DNA from: Parvularculaceae bacterium
GTDB lineage: Bacteria; Pseudomonadota; Alphaproteobacteria; Caulobacterales; Parvularculaceae
Direction of reading: 5' to 3'
DNA: 5,617 nucleotides
Assembly: GCA_013389125.1 (NCBI GenBank)
Contig: JACADX010000281.1
Coordinates: 1 to 5,617 of the forward strand
Below the pieces are notes generated by a model. The model ran no database searches, had not been told where the DNA came from, and saw only the letters and a list, made by a program, of their open reading frames with translations. Below, piece after piece: positions 1 to 5,617 of the stretch (positions are counted from its first letter, which is position 1; each line of letters starts with the position of its first letter). Position numbers and translations under genes: made by a program.

Positions 1-452
1 TCGTCAGGATCCTGGTTGCGCGCGCGAAGGCGCCGTTCAAGCTCGTCGCGCGACGGCGGCAGAATGAACACCTTGACGACGTCCCCGCCGGCGACCGCGT
101 CGAGCTGCTGCGCGCCCTGCCAGTCGATGTCGAAAAGAACGTCGACGCCCGCCTTCAGCTGGTCGAACACCTTCGCGCGCGGGGTTCCGTAGTAGTTCCC
201 GAAGACGTTCGCCGACTCGAGAAATTCGCCGTTATCGCGCATCCGCGCGAATTCAGCCTCGGTGACGAAAAAATAGTCCTTTCCCTCAATCTCGCCGGGT
301 CTTGCCTTGCGCGTCGTCGCCGAGATCGAAAGGCGGAGTTTGCTGTCGCCTTTCAGGAGACGGTCGGCAAGCGTCGTCTTCCCCGCCCCTGAAGGGCTCG
401 ACAGGACGAACATCAGACCCCGCCGCTCGACTTTGGCCGCATCGACCGCCAT
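1..452 (-). CDS. gmk: Guanylate kinase, 3' end cut by the window edge
   Basis: Cytoplasmic enzyme that phosphorylates GMP (and dGMP) to GDP with ATP, an essential step in guanine nucleotide synthesis. The window holds the first 150 codons of roughly 210-220 usual for the family. Visible in the translation: the P-loop SSPSGAGKTT at residues 18-27 with Lys25 and Thr26; the GMP-binding stretch ATTRKARPGE at 45-54 with Arg48 and Arg51; Tyr60 in GKDYFF; Glu79 in FLES; the YYGTP motif at 87-91; and DIDWQG at 108-113. The lid region begins near ELERRLRARNQDPD (from about residue 136), where the window ends. The start is ATG at 452-450, immediately after the yicC TAA (junction TAAATG). No strong Shine-Dalgarno precedes it, only a weak GGAA 3 nt away, which suggests translational coupling to yicC. 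Identity is very secure; the C-terminus is unseen. Confidence 0.97.
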   Translation of the reverse strand, partial: MAVDAAKVERRGLMFVLSSPSGAGKTTLADRLLKGDSKLRLSISATTRKARPGEIEGKDYFFVTEAEFARMRDNGEFLESANVFGNYYGTPRAKVFDQLKAGVDVLFDIDWQGAQQLDAVAGGDVVKVFILPPSRDELERRLRARNQDPD

Positions 453-1334
453 TTATTCCACGTTCTGTATCTGCTCGCGCATCTGGTCGACGGCCGTCTT
501 GAGGTCGAGGCCGATGCGCTTCAGGGCCATCCCTTGCGCCTTAGAGCACAGAGTGTTTGCCTCGCGGTTAAGCTCCTGGGTCAGGAAATCGAGCTTGCGC
601 CCGACAGCGCCGCCCCCGGCGATAAGGCTCCGCGCCGCCGCCGCATGCGCCCGAAGCCGGTCGAGCTCCTCGCGGACGTCCGCCCTGACCGCCATCAGCG
701 CCGCTTCTTCCTCGACTCGTTCCGGCGGAACGGCGCCGGCGAGGAGTTCGGACAACTGGGCCGCGATGCGCGCCTTGATGGCCTCGGGCGCGGCTTCAGC
801 GGACGCCCGCGCCTACAAAGCCAGCCGATCGACATCGTTCAACTGTCCCTCGATGAGTCCGACGAGCGTCTCGCCTTCGCGCCCGCGAGCGCTCGCAAGC
901 GCGCGCGCGGCTTCGCGGAAGCTCTCCCGCAGCGCCGCCGCAAGCTCGGACCGCGCATCGTCGTCATCAAGCGCTGATTCCTGTTCAATGACGCCGCGAA
1001 GCGCGAGCACGCCTTCGGGGCGCGGGCGATCGCAATCGATTCTGAGGCGGATTTCCTCGATGAGCTTCAGCGCGCTTTCGAGCGCGGCGCGATTGACGAC
1101 GAACGCCCCGTCGACGGCCGCGCCCTTTATCGAGAGAAGCGCGCTGAACGACCCGCGCGAAAAGGTTTCCGAGAGGATTTTCCGGAGATCCTGCTCAAGA
1201 AACTCGTAGCCGGGCGGCAGGCGAAATCGCGCTTCGATCCCGCGGCCGTTGACGCTTTTCAGTTCCCAGCTCCAGCGCGCATCGGCGCGATCGCCCTCAA
1301 TGCGGGCAAATCCGGTCATTGAGGATAGCGGCAT
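453..1334 (-). pseudogene. yicC: YicC-family endoribonuclease gene interrupted by an in-frame amber codon
   Basis: The intact family is a conserved bacterial endoribonuclease; the E. coli member takes part in small-RNA (RyhB) turnover. Read through, this gene has 293 codons, the normal family length of about 290. The N-terminal domain opens with the family signature SSMTGFAR (residues 4-11), followed by ELKSVNGRG (24-32) and LRKILSETFSRG. Codon 174 is TAG (815-813). The same frame then continues for 119 codons to a TAA. That part carries the conserved C-terminal domain (DUF1732 type): DVREELDRLRAH (219-230), GRKLDFLTQELNREA (245-259) and NTLCSKA (260-266). No bases are missing or extra around the stop, so a single substitution (for example CAG to TAG) explains it. 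The start ATG is 3 nt after the mltG TGA, with GAAGAAGG 7 nt upstream. It is called a pseudogene because the catalytic C-terminal domain would be lost; sequence error or readthrough remains possible. Family identity is near certain, loss of function less so. Confidence 0.88.
813..815 (-). other. In-frame amber (TAG) inside yicC
   Basis: The plus strand reads cta, so the coding strand reads TTG TAG GCG (Leu-stop-Ala) after DVDRLA. The stop falls in the helical linker between the N-terminal domain and the C-terminal DUF1732-type domain, where homologues are variable. A next possible restart is TTG at 755-753 (codon 194), but no convincing Shine-Dalgarno lies in front of it. Confidence 0.95.
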
Positions 1335-1337
1335 CGT

Positions 1338-2354
1338 TCAGCCTTCTTCGCGTTGCGCGCGTTCGACGCGCCGCCATTCCGCGACATTGCGATTGTGCTC
1401 CTCAAGGGTCGCTGCGAAGACATGCCCGCCGGTGCCGTCGGCGACGAAGTAAAGAGCGTCGGATTCGGCGGGATTGAGCACGGCCTCGATCGCGGCGCGG
1501 CCAGGATTGGCGATCGGCGTCGGCGGCAGGCCGTCGATGAGATACGTGTTGTAAGGCGTGCGTTTTTCAATCTCGCTGACGCGCAGGCCGCGCCCCAGCG
1601 GCTCGCCGCCCGTCAGGCCGTAAATGATCGTCGGATCCGACTGCAGGCGCATTTTCTTTTTCAGGCGGTTCGCAAACACCGCGGCGATCAGCGGACGCTC
1701 TTCGGGGACGCCGGTTTCCTTCTCGACGATCGAGGCGAGAATGATCGCCTCCTCCTGGGTCGTGAACGGCAGGTCCATGGCGCGCCCTTCCCAGATTTCC
1801 GCGAGGACCTTGTCCTGCGCGTCGAGCATTTCCTTGACGAGGTCGTCGCGCGTGCGTCCGCGCGTGAAGGCGTAAGTTTCCGGGAGGAGTTCGCCTTCGG
1901 CCGGCGATAAGGTGAGCTCGCCAACGAGCGTCTCGTTCTCGGCGATAAGCCTCAGGATCTGCTTCGTCGTGCGCCCCTCCGGCGCCGTCAGGTAATGAAG
2001 GATGCTTTTTCCTTCGATGATAAGGTCGATGATCTCGAGAACGCTGGAGCCGGCGGGGATCCTGAATTCCCCGGCCTTGAGCGCGCCGGACTGCCCTTTG
2101 AGGCGCACGACCGCGATGAAGAGTTCGGGATAGCGAAGGGCGCCGACATCAGCGAGTTGTTCCGCCATCGACGCGACGGACGCGCCAGGCTCGAACAGCA
2201 CGACGGCGTCCGCCTTGAGCGGCCCCGCGCGCGAGGCCTCCCGCCACGCAAACCAGCCGCCGACGAGGACGGCGGCGGCCGTCAGCAGCATCAGCCCGAC
2301 GATAAAGGTAAGAAACGACGTCGCCCCGCCGCCGCTTCGCCGCTTCGCCGCCAT
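1338..2354 (-). CDS. mltG: Endolytic murein transglycosylase MltG (YceG-like)
   Basis: Inner-membrane lytic transglycosylase that cleaves nascent peptidoglycan strands internally and so limits glycan length (known for the family). The 338 residues match the usual size. A short basic cytoplasmic N-terminus (KRR at 4-6) is followed by one membrane anchor at about residues 14-37, then a periplasmic LysM-like region (about 48-116, including LKAGEFRIP), then the catalytic YceG domain. Conserved motifs are EGELLPETYAF (153-163), ASIVEKETG (207-215) with Glu211 the expected catalytic acid, corresponding to E. coli Glu218, ANRL (228-231), MRLQSDPTIIYG (235-246), TPYNTYLIDGLPPTPIANPG (266-285) and YFVADGTGGHVF near the C-terminus. 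The start ATG at 2354 is preceded by GAGGAG 6 nt upstream. It lies 30 nt after fabF and 3 nt before yicC, consistent with co-transcription. It looks intact. Confidence 0.97.
   Translation of the reverse strand: MAAKRRSGGGATSFLTFIVGLMLLTAAAVLVGGWFAWREASRAGPLKADAVVLFEPGASVASMAEQLADVGALRYPELFIAVVRLKGQSGALKAGEFRIPAGSSVLEIIDLIIEGKSILHYLTAPEGRTTKQILRLIAENETLVGELTLSPAEGELLPETYAFTRGRTRDDLVKEMLDAQDKVLAEIWEGRAMDLPFTTQEEAIILASIVEKETGVPEERPLIAAVFANRLKKKMRLQSDPTIIYGLTGGEPLGRGLRVSEIEKRTPYNTYLIDGLPPTPIANPGRAAIEAVLNPAESDALYFVADGTGGHVFAATLEEHNRNVAEWRRVERAQREEG
1342..1349 (-). promoter_or_regulatory. Ribosome binding site of yicC
   Basis: GAAGAAGG on the coding strand lies 7 nt before the ATG at 1334, inside the last codons of mltG. 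It supports the MPLSSMTGFAR start and shows that yicC can be initiated independently despite the 3-nt gap from mltG. Confidence 0.6.
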
Positions 2355-2360
2355 GTCGGT

Positions 2361-2366
2361 CTCCTC
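2361..2366 (-). promoter_or_regulatory. Ribosome binding site of mltG
   Basis: GAGGAG on the coding strand, 6 nt before the ATG at 2354, within the 30-nt fabF-mltG gap. It fixes the mltG start ahead of the basic residues and the membrane anchor. Confidence 0.7.
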
Positions 2367-2384
2367 GCCGCCCGACGGGGGATG

Positions 2385-3674
2385 TTAGCGGTCAACGCGG
2401 CGGACGACCAGACTGGCGTTCGTTCCGCCGAATCCGAACGAATTCGACAAGGCGACATTGACATTCTTGCGAACCGCCTTTTTCGGCGCGAGATTGATCC
2501 GCGTTTCAACGGACGGATTGTCAAGGTTCAGCGTCGGGGGGCAAACGCCGTCTCTGATCGCGAGAATTGAAAAGATCGCCTCGACGGCGCCGGCGGCGCC
2601 AAGGAGGTGCCCGATCGCGGACTTCGTCGAAGACATGACAAGGTTCGCCGCCGCCTCGCCGCCGAAGAGCCGCTCGACGGCCCGGAGTTCGATCTCATCG
2701 CCGAGCGGCGTCGACGTGCCGTGCGCGTTGACATAGTCGATTTCGGTCGGCTTGAGGCCGGCGCGGGCGAGCGCCATCTTCATCGCGCGATAGCCGCCGG
2801 AGCCGTCCTCGGCCGGCGCCGTGATGTGATAGGCGTCGCCGGAAAGTCCGTATCCGACGATTTCCGCGTAAAGCTTCGCGCCGCGCGCCTTCGCCCGTTC
2901 ATACTCTTCGAGAATGACGACGCCCGCGCCCTCTCCCATCAGAAAGCCGTCGCGGTCCTTGTCATAAGGACGCGAGGCCGCCGTCGGATTGTCGTTGAAA
3001 TGCGTCGTCAGCGCCTTCGTCGCGCAAAATCCCGCGTAGCCGAGCCGGCAGATCGCCGATTCCGCGCCGCCGGCGACCATCACGTCGGCGTCGCCGAGCG
3101 CGATAAGCCGCGCCGCATCGCCGATCGCGTGCGCGCCGGTCGCGCAGGCGGTGACGACGGCGTGGTTCGGCCCTTTAAGACCGAAGCGGATCGAAACCTG
3201 ACCCGAGACAAGATTGATAAGGCTTGAGGTGATGAAGAACGGCGAGACCCGCCGCGCGCCCTGTTCATTGAGCACCAGCGTCTGGCGCGCAATGCCGTCA
3301 AGCCCGCCGATTCCCGAGCCGATGAGAACGCCCGAGCGCTCCCGTTCCTCGTCGGTCTTGAATTCGAGGCCCGAGTCCGTCACCGCCATCTGCGACGCGG
3401 CGATGCCGAAGACGATAAAGTCCTCGATGCGGCGCTGTTCTTTCGGCGAGACCCAGTCGTCCGCGTTGAACGCGTCGGCGCCCGCCGCCGCCCCTCCGCC
3501 ATACCCGTTCGAACGCGGCGCTTCCGCGCCGATCTTGCACGCAAGGTCCGAGGTGTCGAATTTCTCGATGCGGCCGGCGCCGGATTCGCCGGCGATGAGA
3601 CGGCGCCATGTCGCCTCGACGCCGGACGCGAGCGGCGTGACCAAGCCCAATCCGGTGACTACGACGCGCCGCAT
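2385..3674 (-). CDS. fabF: 3-oxoacyl-ACP synthase II (beta-ketoacyl-ACP synthase II, KAS II)
   Basis: Condenses malonyl-ACP with an acyl-ACP, extending the chain by two carbons with release of CO2, in the cytoplasmic type II fatty acid synthase. It has 429 residues with a thiolase fold. The N-terminus RRVVVTGLGLVTPLA is typical. The catalytic triad is complete: Cys177 in VTACATGAH, His318 in NAHGTSTPLGD and His356 in KSAIGHLLGAAG, with the supporting Lys351. The C-terminal NSFGFGGTNASLV glycine-rich loop is present. Residues 56-68, just before the family segment NADDWVSPKEQRR, form a Gly/Ala-rich loop slightly longer than usual. The start ATG at 3674 has AGGAGG 10 nt upstream. It lies 72 nt after acpP, its substrate carrier, and 30 nt before mltG. 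FabB/KAS I is less likely given the adjacent acpP and the closer match to FabF. Confidence 0.97.
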   Translation of the reverse strand: MRRVVVTGLGLVTPLASGVEATWRRLIAGESGAGRIEKFDTSDLACKIGAEAPRSNGYGGGAAAGADAFNADDWVSPKEQRRIEDFIVFGIAASQMAVTDSGLEFKTDEERERSGVLIGSGIGGLDGIARQTLVLNEQGARRVSPFFITSSLINLVSGQVSIRFGLKGPNHAVVTACATGAHAIGDAARLIALGDADVMVAGGAESAICRLGYAGFCATKALTTHFNDNPTAASRPYDKDRDGFLMGEGAGVVILEEYERAKARGAKLYAEIVGYGLSGDAYHITAPAEDGSGGYRAMKMALARAGLKPTEIDYVNAHGTSTPLGDEIELRAVERLFGGEAAANLVMSSTKSAIGHLLGAAGAVEAIFSILAIRDGVCPPTLNLDNPSVETRINLAPKKAVRKNVNVALSNSFGFGGTNASLVVRRVDR

Positions 3675-3684
3675 CGGGCCTTCG

Positions 3685-3690
3685 CCTCCT
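3685..3690 (-). promoter_or_regulatory. Ribosome binding site of fabF
   Basis: AGGAGG on the coding strand, 10 nt before the ATG at 3674. The remaining acpP-fabF gap (3691-3746) shows only short GC-rich inverted repeats (for example GCGGG/CCCGC arms near its acpP end) and no T-tract, so I do not call a terminator there. Confidence 0.55.
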
Positions 3691-3746
3691 CGCGTCAGTC
3701 GGCCGCCGTAGCCGTCGGCGCCGCGCGGGAAGTCGCGACCCGCATG

Positions 3747-3983
3747 TCAGCCCTTCTGTTCGGAGATGAACTTGATCGCATCGCCGACCGTCTGGATCGT
3801 TTCCGCCGCGTCGTCCGGAATTTCGACATCGAATTCTTCCTCGAACGCCATCACCAGCTCAACAATGTCGAGGCTGTCCGCGCCGAGATCGTCGATGAAG
3901 CTCGCTTTCGGGTCGACCTTCGCCGGGTCGACGTCGAGGTGCTCGACCACGATCTTTTTCACGCGCTCAGCAAGATCTGACAT
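3747..3983 (-). CDS. acpP: Acyl carrier protein
   Basis: Small acidic cytoplasmic protein that carries growing acyl chains on a 4'-phosphopantetheine arm, and the shared substrate carrier for FabD, FabG and FabF. It has 78 residues, the usual length. The attachment site is Ser37 in LGADSLDIVEL, followed by the acidic recognition helix (VMAFEEEFDVEIPDD, about residues 43-57). The start is ATG at 3983-3981, giving the typical N-terminus MSDLAERVKKIV with AGAAGGAG 8 nt upstream. The reading frame stays open upstream to a TTG at 4133, but that extension is basic, unlike any ACP, and lies beyond the ribosome binding site, so I reject it. Residue 40 is Ile where many alphaproteobacterial ACPs have Thr (DSLDTVEL), a minor variation. 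Confidence 0.98.
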   Translation of the reverse strand: MSDLAERVKKIVVEHLDVDPAKVDPKASFIDDLGADSLDIVELVMAFEEEFDVEIPDDAAETIQTVGDAIKFISEQKG

Positions 3984-3991
3984 TCGAAAGG

Positions 3992-3999
3992 CTCCTTCT
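3992..3999 (-). promoter_or_regulatory. Ribosome binding site of acpP
   Basis: AGAAGGAG on the coding strand, 8 nt before the ATG at 3983. It is a strong match, as expected for a highly expressed protein, and it decides the start against the longer open frame that begins at 4133. Confidence 0.75.
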
Positions 4000-4032
4000 C
4001 GAAGTTGCGCCGCGGCCACGATATTGGCGCGC

Positions 4033-4061
4033 GGGATAAAGCAGTCACGGCCCGCTCGCAA
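4033..4061 (-). promoter_or_regulatory. acpP: Candidate acpP promoter
   Basis: On the coding strand TTGCGA (4061-4056) and TATCCC (4038-4033) are separated by 17 nt, which would place transcription start roughly 40-45 nt before the acpP ATG. Both hexamers match the housekeeping sigma consensus only partly. A second pair, TTGCAA (4133-4128) and TAAGCG (4110-4105), also with 17 nt spacing, is a weaker alternative. The call rests on position more than on sequence. Confidence 0.25.
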
Positions 4062-4146
4062 GCGCCGGCCTTGCCGTCGCTGCCGCCGCGGCGAAGTCAG
4101 GGCGCGCTTACGGCAAATCCTCTGGGCTTGCAATGCCGGTCGCCTC

Positions 4147-4162
4147 GGCCGCGGCGGCGGCC
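4147..4162 (-). terminator. GC-rich hairpin after fabG, possible weak terminator or attenuator
   Basis: A perfect inverted repeat with 6-nt arms GGCCGC/GCGGCC and a 4-nt loop begins about 30 nt after the fabG stop. No T-tract follows, so it is not a canonical intrinsic terminator. It could reduce read-through or protect the upstream mRNA end, or be a chance product of GC-rich sequence. Confidence 0.2.
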
Positions 4163-4193
4163 CCGTCCGGACAAAACAAGGCCGATCAGTGCT

Positions 4194-4931
4194 TTAGATC
4201 ATCGCCATGCCGCCGTTCACATGCAGGGTCTGGCCGGTCATATAGGCCGCTTCCTCGCTTGCGAGATAGACGGCGGCGGCGGCGATGTCCTCAGGTCGGC
4301 CCATGGCGCCCGCCGGGATTTTCCCGAGGATCGCCGCTTTCTGCTGGTCGTTGAGCGCATCCGTCATCGCCGTCGCGATGAACCCCGGCGCGATGCAGTT
4401 GACGGTGACGTTCCGCGACGCGACTTCCTGCGCAAGGCTTTTCGTCATTCCGATCATTCCCGCCTTCGAGGCGGCGTAGTTCGCCTGCCCCGCATTGCCG
4501 GTTACGCCGACGACGGAAGTGACGCCGATGATGCGGCCGTAGCGCTGCTTCGTCATGAACCGCAGCGACGCCTTGGCGAGGCGAAAATACGCCGTCAGAT
4601 TGACGCGGATGACGTCGTCCCACATGTCCGGCTTCATCATCAGCATCAGCATGTCGCGCGTCACGCCGGCGTTCGACACGACAATGTGGAGATTTCCCAT
4701 CCTTTCAGCCGCCGTCTTCGGCAGCGCGTCGACCGCTTCAAGATCGGACAGATCGCAAGGCGCAATGTGAACGCGCTCCTTGAGATCGCTTGCGAGGGCT
4801 TCCAGTTTTTCGGCCTTGGTGCCCGACAGGGTGACCGTCGCGCCCTGCGCATGAAAGGCTCTGGCGACCGCGCCGCCGATGCCGCCCGTCGCGCCGGTGA
4901 CGAGCGCGCATTTTCCCGTGAGATCAAACAT
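4194..4931 (-). CDS. fabG: 3-oxoacyl-ACP reductase
   Basis: NADPH-dependent reduction of 3-oxoacyl-ACP to (R)-3-hydroxyacyl-ACP, the first reductive step of fatty acid elongation in the cytoplasm. It is a short-chain dehydrogenase of 245 residues, the standard FabG length. The Rossmann nucleotide motif is TGATGGIG (12-19); the SNAG motif is at 86-89; the catalytic tetrad is Asn111, Ser139, Tyr152 and Lys156 (YAASK at 152-156); the PGF motif is at 182-184; and the C-terminus TGQTLHVNGGMAMI is typical of FabG. Residues 94-103 are unusually rich in methionine, where most homologues have TRDNLLMRMK-like sequence. The start ATG at 4931 is 13 nt after the fabD stop, with AAGGAA 8 nt upstream. Lying between fabD and acpP makes FabG more likely than another reductase of the superfamily. 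Confidence 0.97.
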   Translation of the reverse strand: MFDLTGKCALVTGATGGIGGAVARAFHAQGATVTLSGTKAEKLEALASDLKERVHIAPCDLSDLEAVDALPKTAAERMGNLHIVVSNAGVTRDMLMLMMKPDMWDDVIRVNLTAYFRLAKASLRFMTKQRYGRIIGVTSVVGVTGNAGQANYAASKAGMIGMTKSLAQEVASRNVTVNCIAPGFIATAMTDALNDQQKAAILGKIPAGAMGRPEDIAAAAVYLASEEAAYMTGQTLHVNGGMAMI

Positions 4932-4939
4932 GTCTTCTG

Positions 4940-4945
4940 TTCCTT
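4940..4945 (-). promoter_or_regulatory. Ribosome binding site of fabG, overlapping the fabD stop
   Basis: AAGGAA on the coding strand, 8 nt before the ATG at 4931. Its first A is the last base of the fabD TGA, so ribosomes finishing fabD pass directly over the fabG initiation region, which favours coupled translation. Confidence 0.6.
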
Positions 4946-5617
4946 CAGAGTTTCGCGAACGCGTCGAGGTCCGCAGGCTCGCCGACGCTGATGATCGTTG
5001 CGTCCTTGGCGATGCGCTTGACGAGCCCTGAAAGCACTTTCCCTGCGCCGATTTCGATGAATTTGTCGGCGCCGTTCGCGGCCATGTAGCCGACGCTTTC
5101 GGTCCAGCGAACGCGGCCGGTCACCTGCTTCACGAGGAGGTCGCGGATTTCCTGCGGCGCATCGACCTCGCGCGCGGTGACGTTGGCGACAAGCGGGACG
5201 ACGGGCGCCTTCACAAGCGTCTCGGAGAGCGCGCCCGCCATTGTCGCCGCGGCGGGCGCCATCAGCGAGGAATGAAACGGCGCCGACACGGCGAGGAGCT
5301 TCGCCATCTTGGCGCCGTGCTTTTTCGAAGCTTCGGCGACGGCTTCGACGCGCGCCTTGGCGCCGGAGACGACGACCTGACCCGGCGCGTTGTCATTGGC
5401 GATCTCGCAGACGCCGAGCGCGGCGTCCGTCTCGGCGATCGCTTTTTCAGCGCCCTCAATATCGGTTCCGATGAGCGCGGCCATTGCGCCCGCGCCGACC
5501 GGGACCGCTTCCTGCATCGCCTCGCCGCGCGTTCTCAATAGGCGCGCCGTATCGGACAAGGTGATCGCCCGCGCCGCGCACAGGGCCGAATACTCGCCGA
5601 GCGAATGGCCGGCGACA
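4945..5617 (-). CDS. fabD: Malonyl-CoA:ACP transacylase, 5' end cut by the window edge
   Basis: Transfers malonyl from CoA to the phosphopantetheine of ACP, supplying extender units to FabF. The window shows 223 C-terminal residues of about 310-315. The visible part begins V-A-GHSLGEYSAL, so the nucleophile Ser (in GHSLGE, corresponding to E. coli Ser92) is present. RTRGEAMQ supplies the arginine that binds the malonyl carboxylate. The catalytic His lies in SAPFHSSLM. IANDNAPGQVVVSG and the C-terminal FIEIGAGKVLSGLVKRI are typical of the family. The frame is open to the window edge. An apparent TTG start at 5559 lies inside the domain, after the active site, and is not real. It lies 13 nt before fabG, consistent with an operon. 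The N-terminal segment with the first oxyanion-hole glutamine is outside the window. Confidence 0.97.
   Translation of the reverse strand, partial: VAGHSLGEYSALCAARAITLSDTARLLRTRGEAMQEAVPVGAGAMAALIGTDIEGAEKAIAETDAALGVCEIANDNAPGQVVVSGAKARVEAVAEASKKHGAKMAKLLAVSAPFHSSLMAPAAATMAGALSETLVKAPVVPLVANVTAREVDAPQEIRDLLVKQVTGRVRWTESVGYMAANGADKFIEIGAGKVLSGLVKRIAKDATIISVGEPADLDAFAKL

Larger units (their letters stand above)
3984..4193 (-). other. fabG-acpP intergenic region (acpP leader)
   Basis: This 210-nt stretch is the only sizeable gap in the window. It contains no credible gene. On the coding strand it holds, in order: a GC-rich hairpin shortly after the fabG stop (4147-4162), two weak promoter-like pairs (4105-4133 and 4033-4061), a short inverted repeat with 5-nt arms GCAAG/CTTGC (4058-4074), and the acpP ribosome binding site. 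The inference is that acpP, needed in much larger amounts than the enzymes, has its own promoter here in addition to read-through from fabD-fabG. Confidence 0.6.

Noticed and set aside
453..755. Separate 100-residue gene for the C-terminal half of yicC starting at TTG 755
   Set aside because: It is in the same frame as the N-terminal part, begins mid-helix at codon 194, and has no clear Shine-Dalgarno upstream. It is better seen as the remainder of one interrupted gene.
307..1209. 300-codon open frame on the plus strand opposite gmk and yicC
   Set aside because: Its translation is Arg/Ser/Ala-rich without any recognisable domain, it crosses the well-supported gmk-yicC junction on the other strand, and long antisense open frames are expected in GC-rich coding DNA. 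It also has no sensible ribosome binding site.
813..1334. Frameshift as the cause of the yicC break
   Set aside because: The stop codons at 813 and 453 are an exact multiple of three apart and conserved sequence resumes in the same frame, so a substitution, not an insertion or deletion, is responsible.
3675..3746. Terminator in the acpP-fabF gap
   Set aside because: Only 5-nt arms with GC-rich loops are present and no T-tract follows. Close spacing and shared function favour continued transcription.
3984..4133. N-terminal extension of acpP starting at TTG 4133
   Set aside because: The extra 50 residues are strongly basic and unlike ACP. The ATG at 3983 has a strong, correctly spaced ribosome binding site and yields the standard 78-residue protein.
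4005..4991. 328-codon open frame on the plus strand opposite fabG
   Set aside because: Arg/His/Asp-rich shadow of fabG in a GC-rich sequence. No domain is recognisable, and fabG on the minus strand has complete catalytic motifs.

Overview
The window is GC-rich and gene-dense, and every real gene lies on the minus strand. Read in the direction of transcription (from high to low coordinate) the order is fabD (5' end outside the window) - fabG - acpP - fabF - mltG - yicC - gmk (3' end outside the window). This order, with yicC and gmk following mltG, is the usual chromosomal arrangement in Alphaproteobacteria. Gammaproteobacteria instead carry pabC and tmk around mltG. The protein sequences also look alphaproteobacterial, for example the FabD stretch IANDNAPGQVVVSG and the ACP ending in IQTVGDAIKFI. 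I cannot name the order or genus from the sequence alone. This is core, vertically inherited chromosome; I see no mobile element, CRISPR array, tRNA or rRNA.

Layout: 4945-5617 holds the C-terminal 223 residues of malonyl-CoA:ACP transacylase (FabD), starting at its active-site GHSLGE motif. After 13 nt comes fabG (4194-4931), ketoacyl-ACP reductase. A 210-nt gap (3984-4193), the only sizeable non-coding stretch, precedes acpP (3747-3983), the acyl carrier protein. After 72 nt comes fabF (2385-3674), ketoacyl-ACP synthase II. After 30 nt comes mltG (1338-2354), the membrane-anchored endolytic murein transglycosylase. After 3 nt comes yicC (453-1334), and gmk (1-452), guanylate kinase, starts on the base after the yicC stop codon.

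How they work together: FabD loads malonyl groups onto ACP, FabF condenses them with the growing acyl-ACP, and FabG carries out the first reduction. This is most of the elongation cycle of type II fatty acid synthesis together with its carrier. The downstream genes serve other growth functions: limiting glycan strand length in the wall (MltG), RNA turnover (YicC), and GMP to GDP conversion (Gmk). The tight spacing suggests one operon, probably with an extra promoter in front of acpP.

The one clear anomaly is in yicC. A single in-frame amber codon (TAG, 813-815) splits an otherwise full-length 293-codon gene into a 173-residue N-terminal part and a 119-codon C-terminal part. Both parts are in the same frame and well conserved. 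A recent nonsense mutation, a sequencing or assembly error, or (less likely) amber readthrough would each explain it. Because gmk abuts yicC without a good ribosome binding site, the stop could also affect translation of gmk. I found no novel system in this window.
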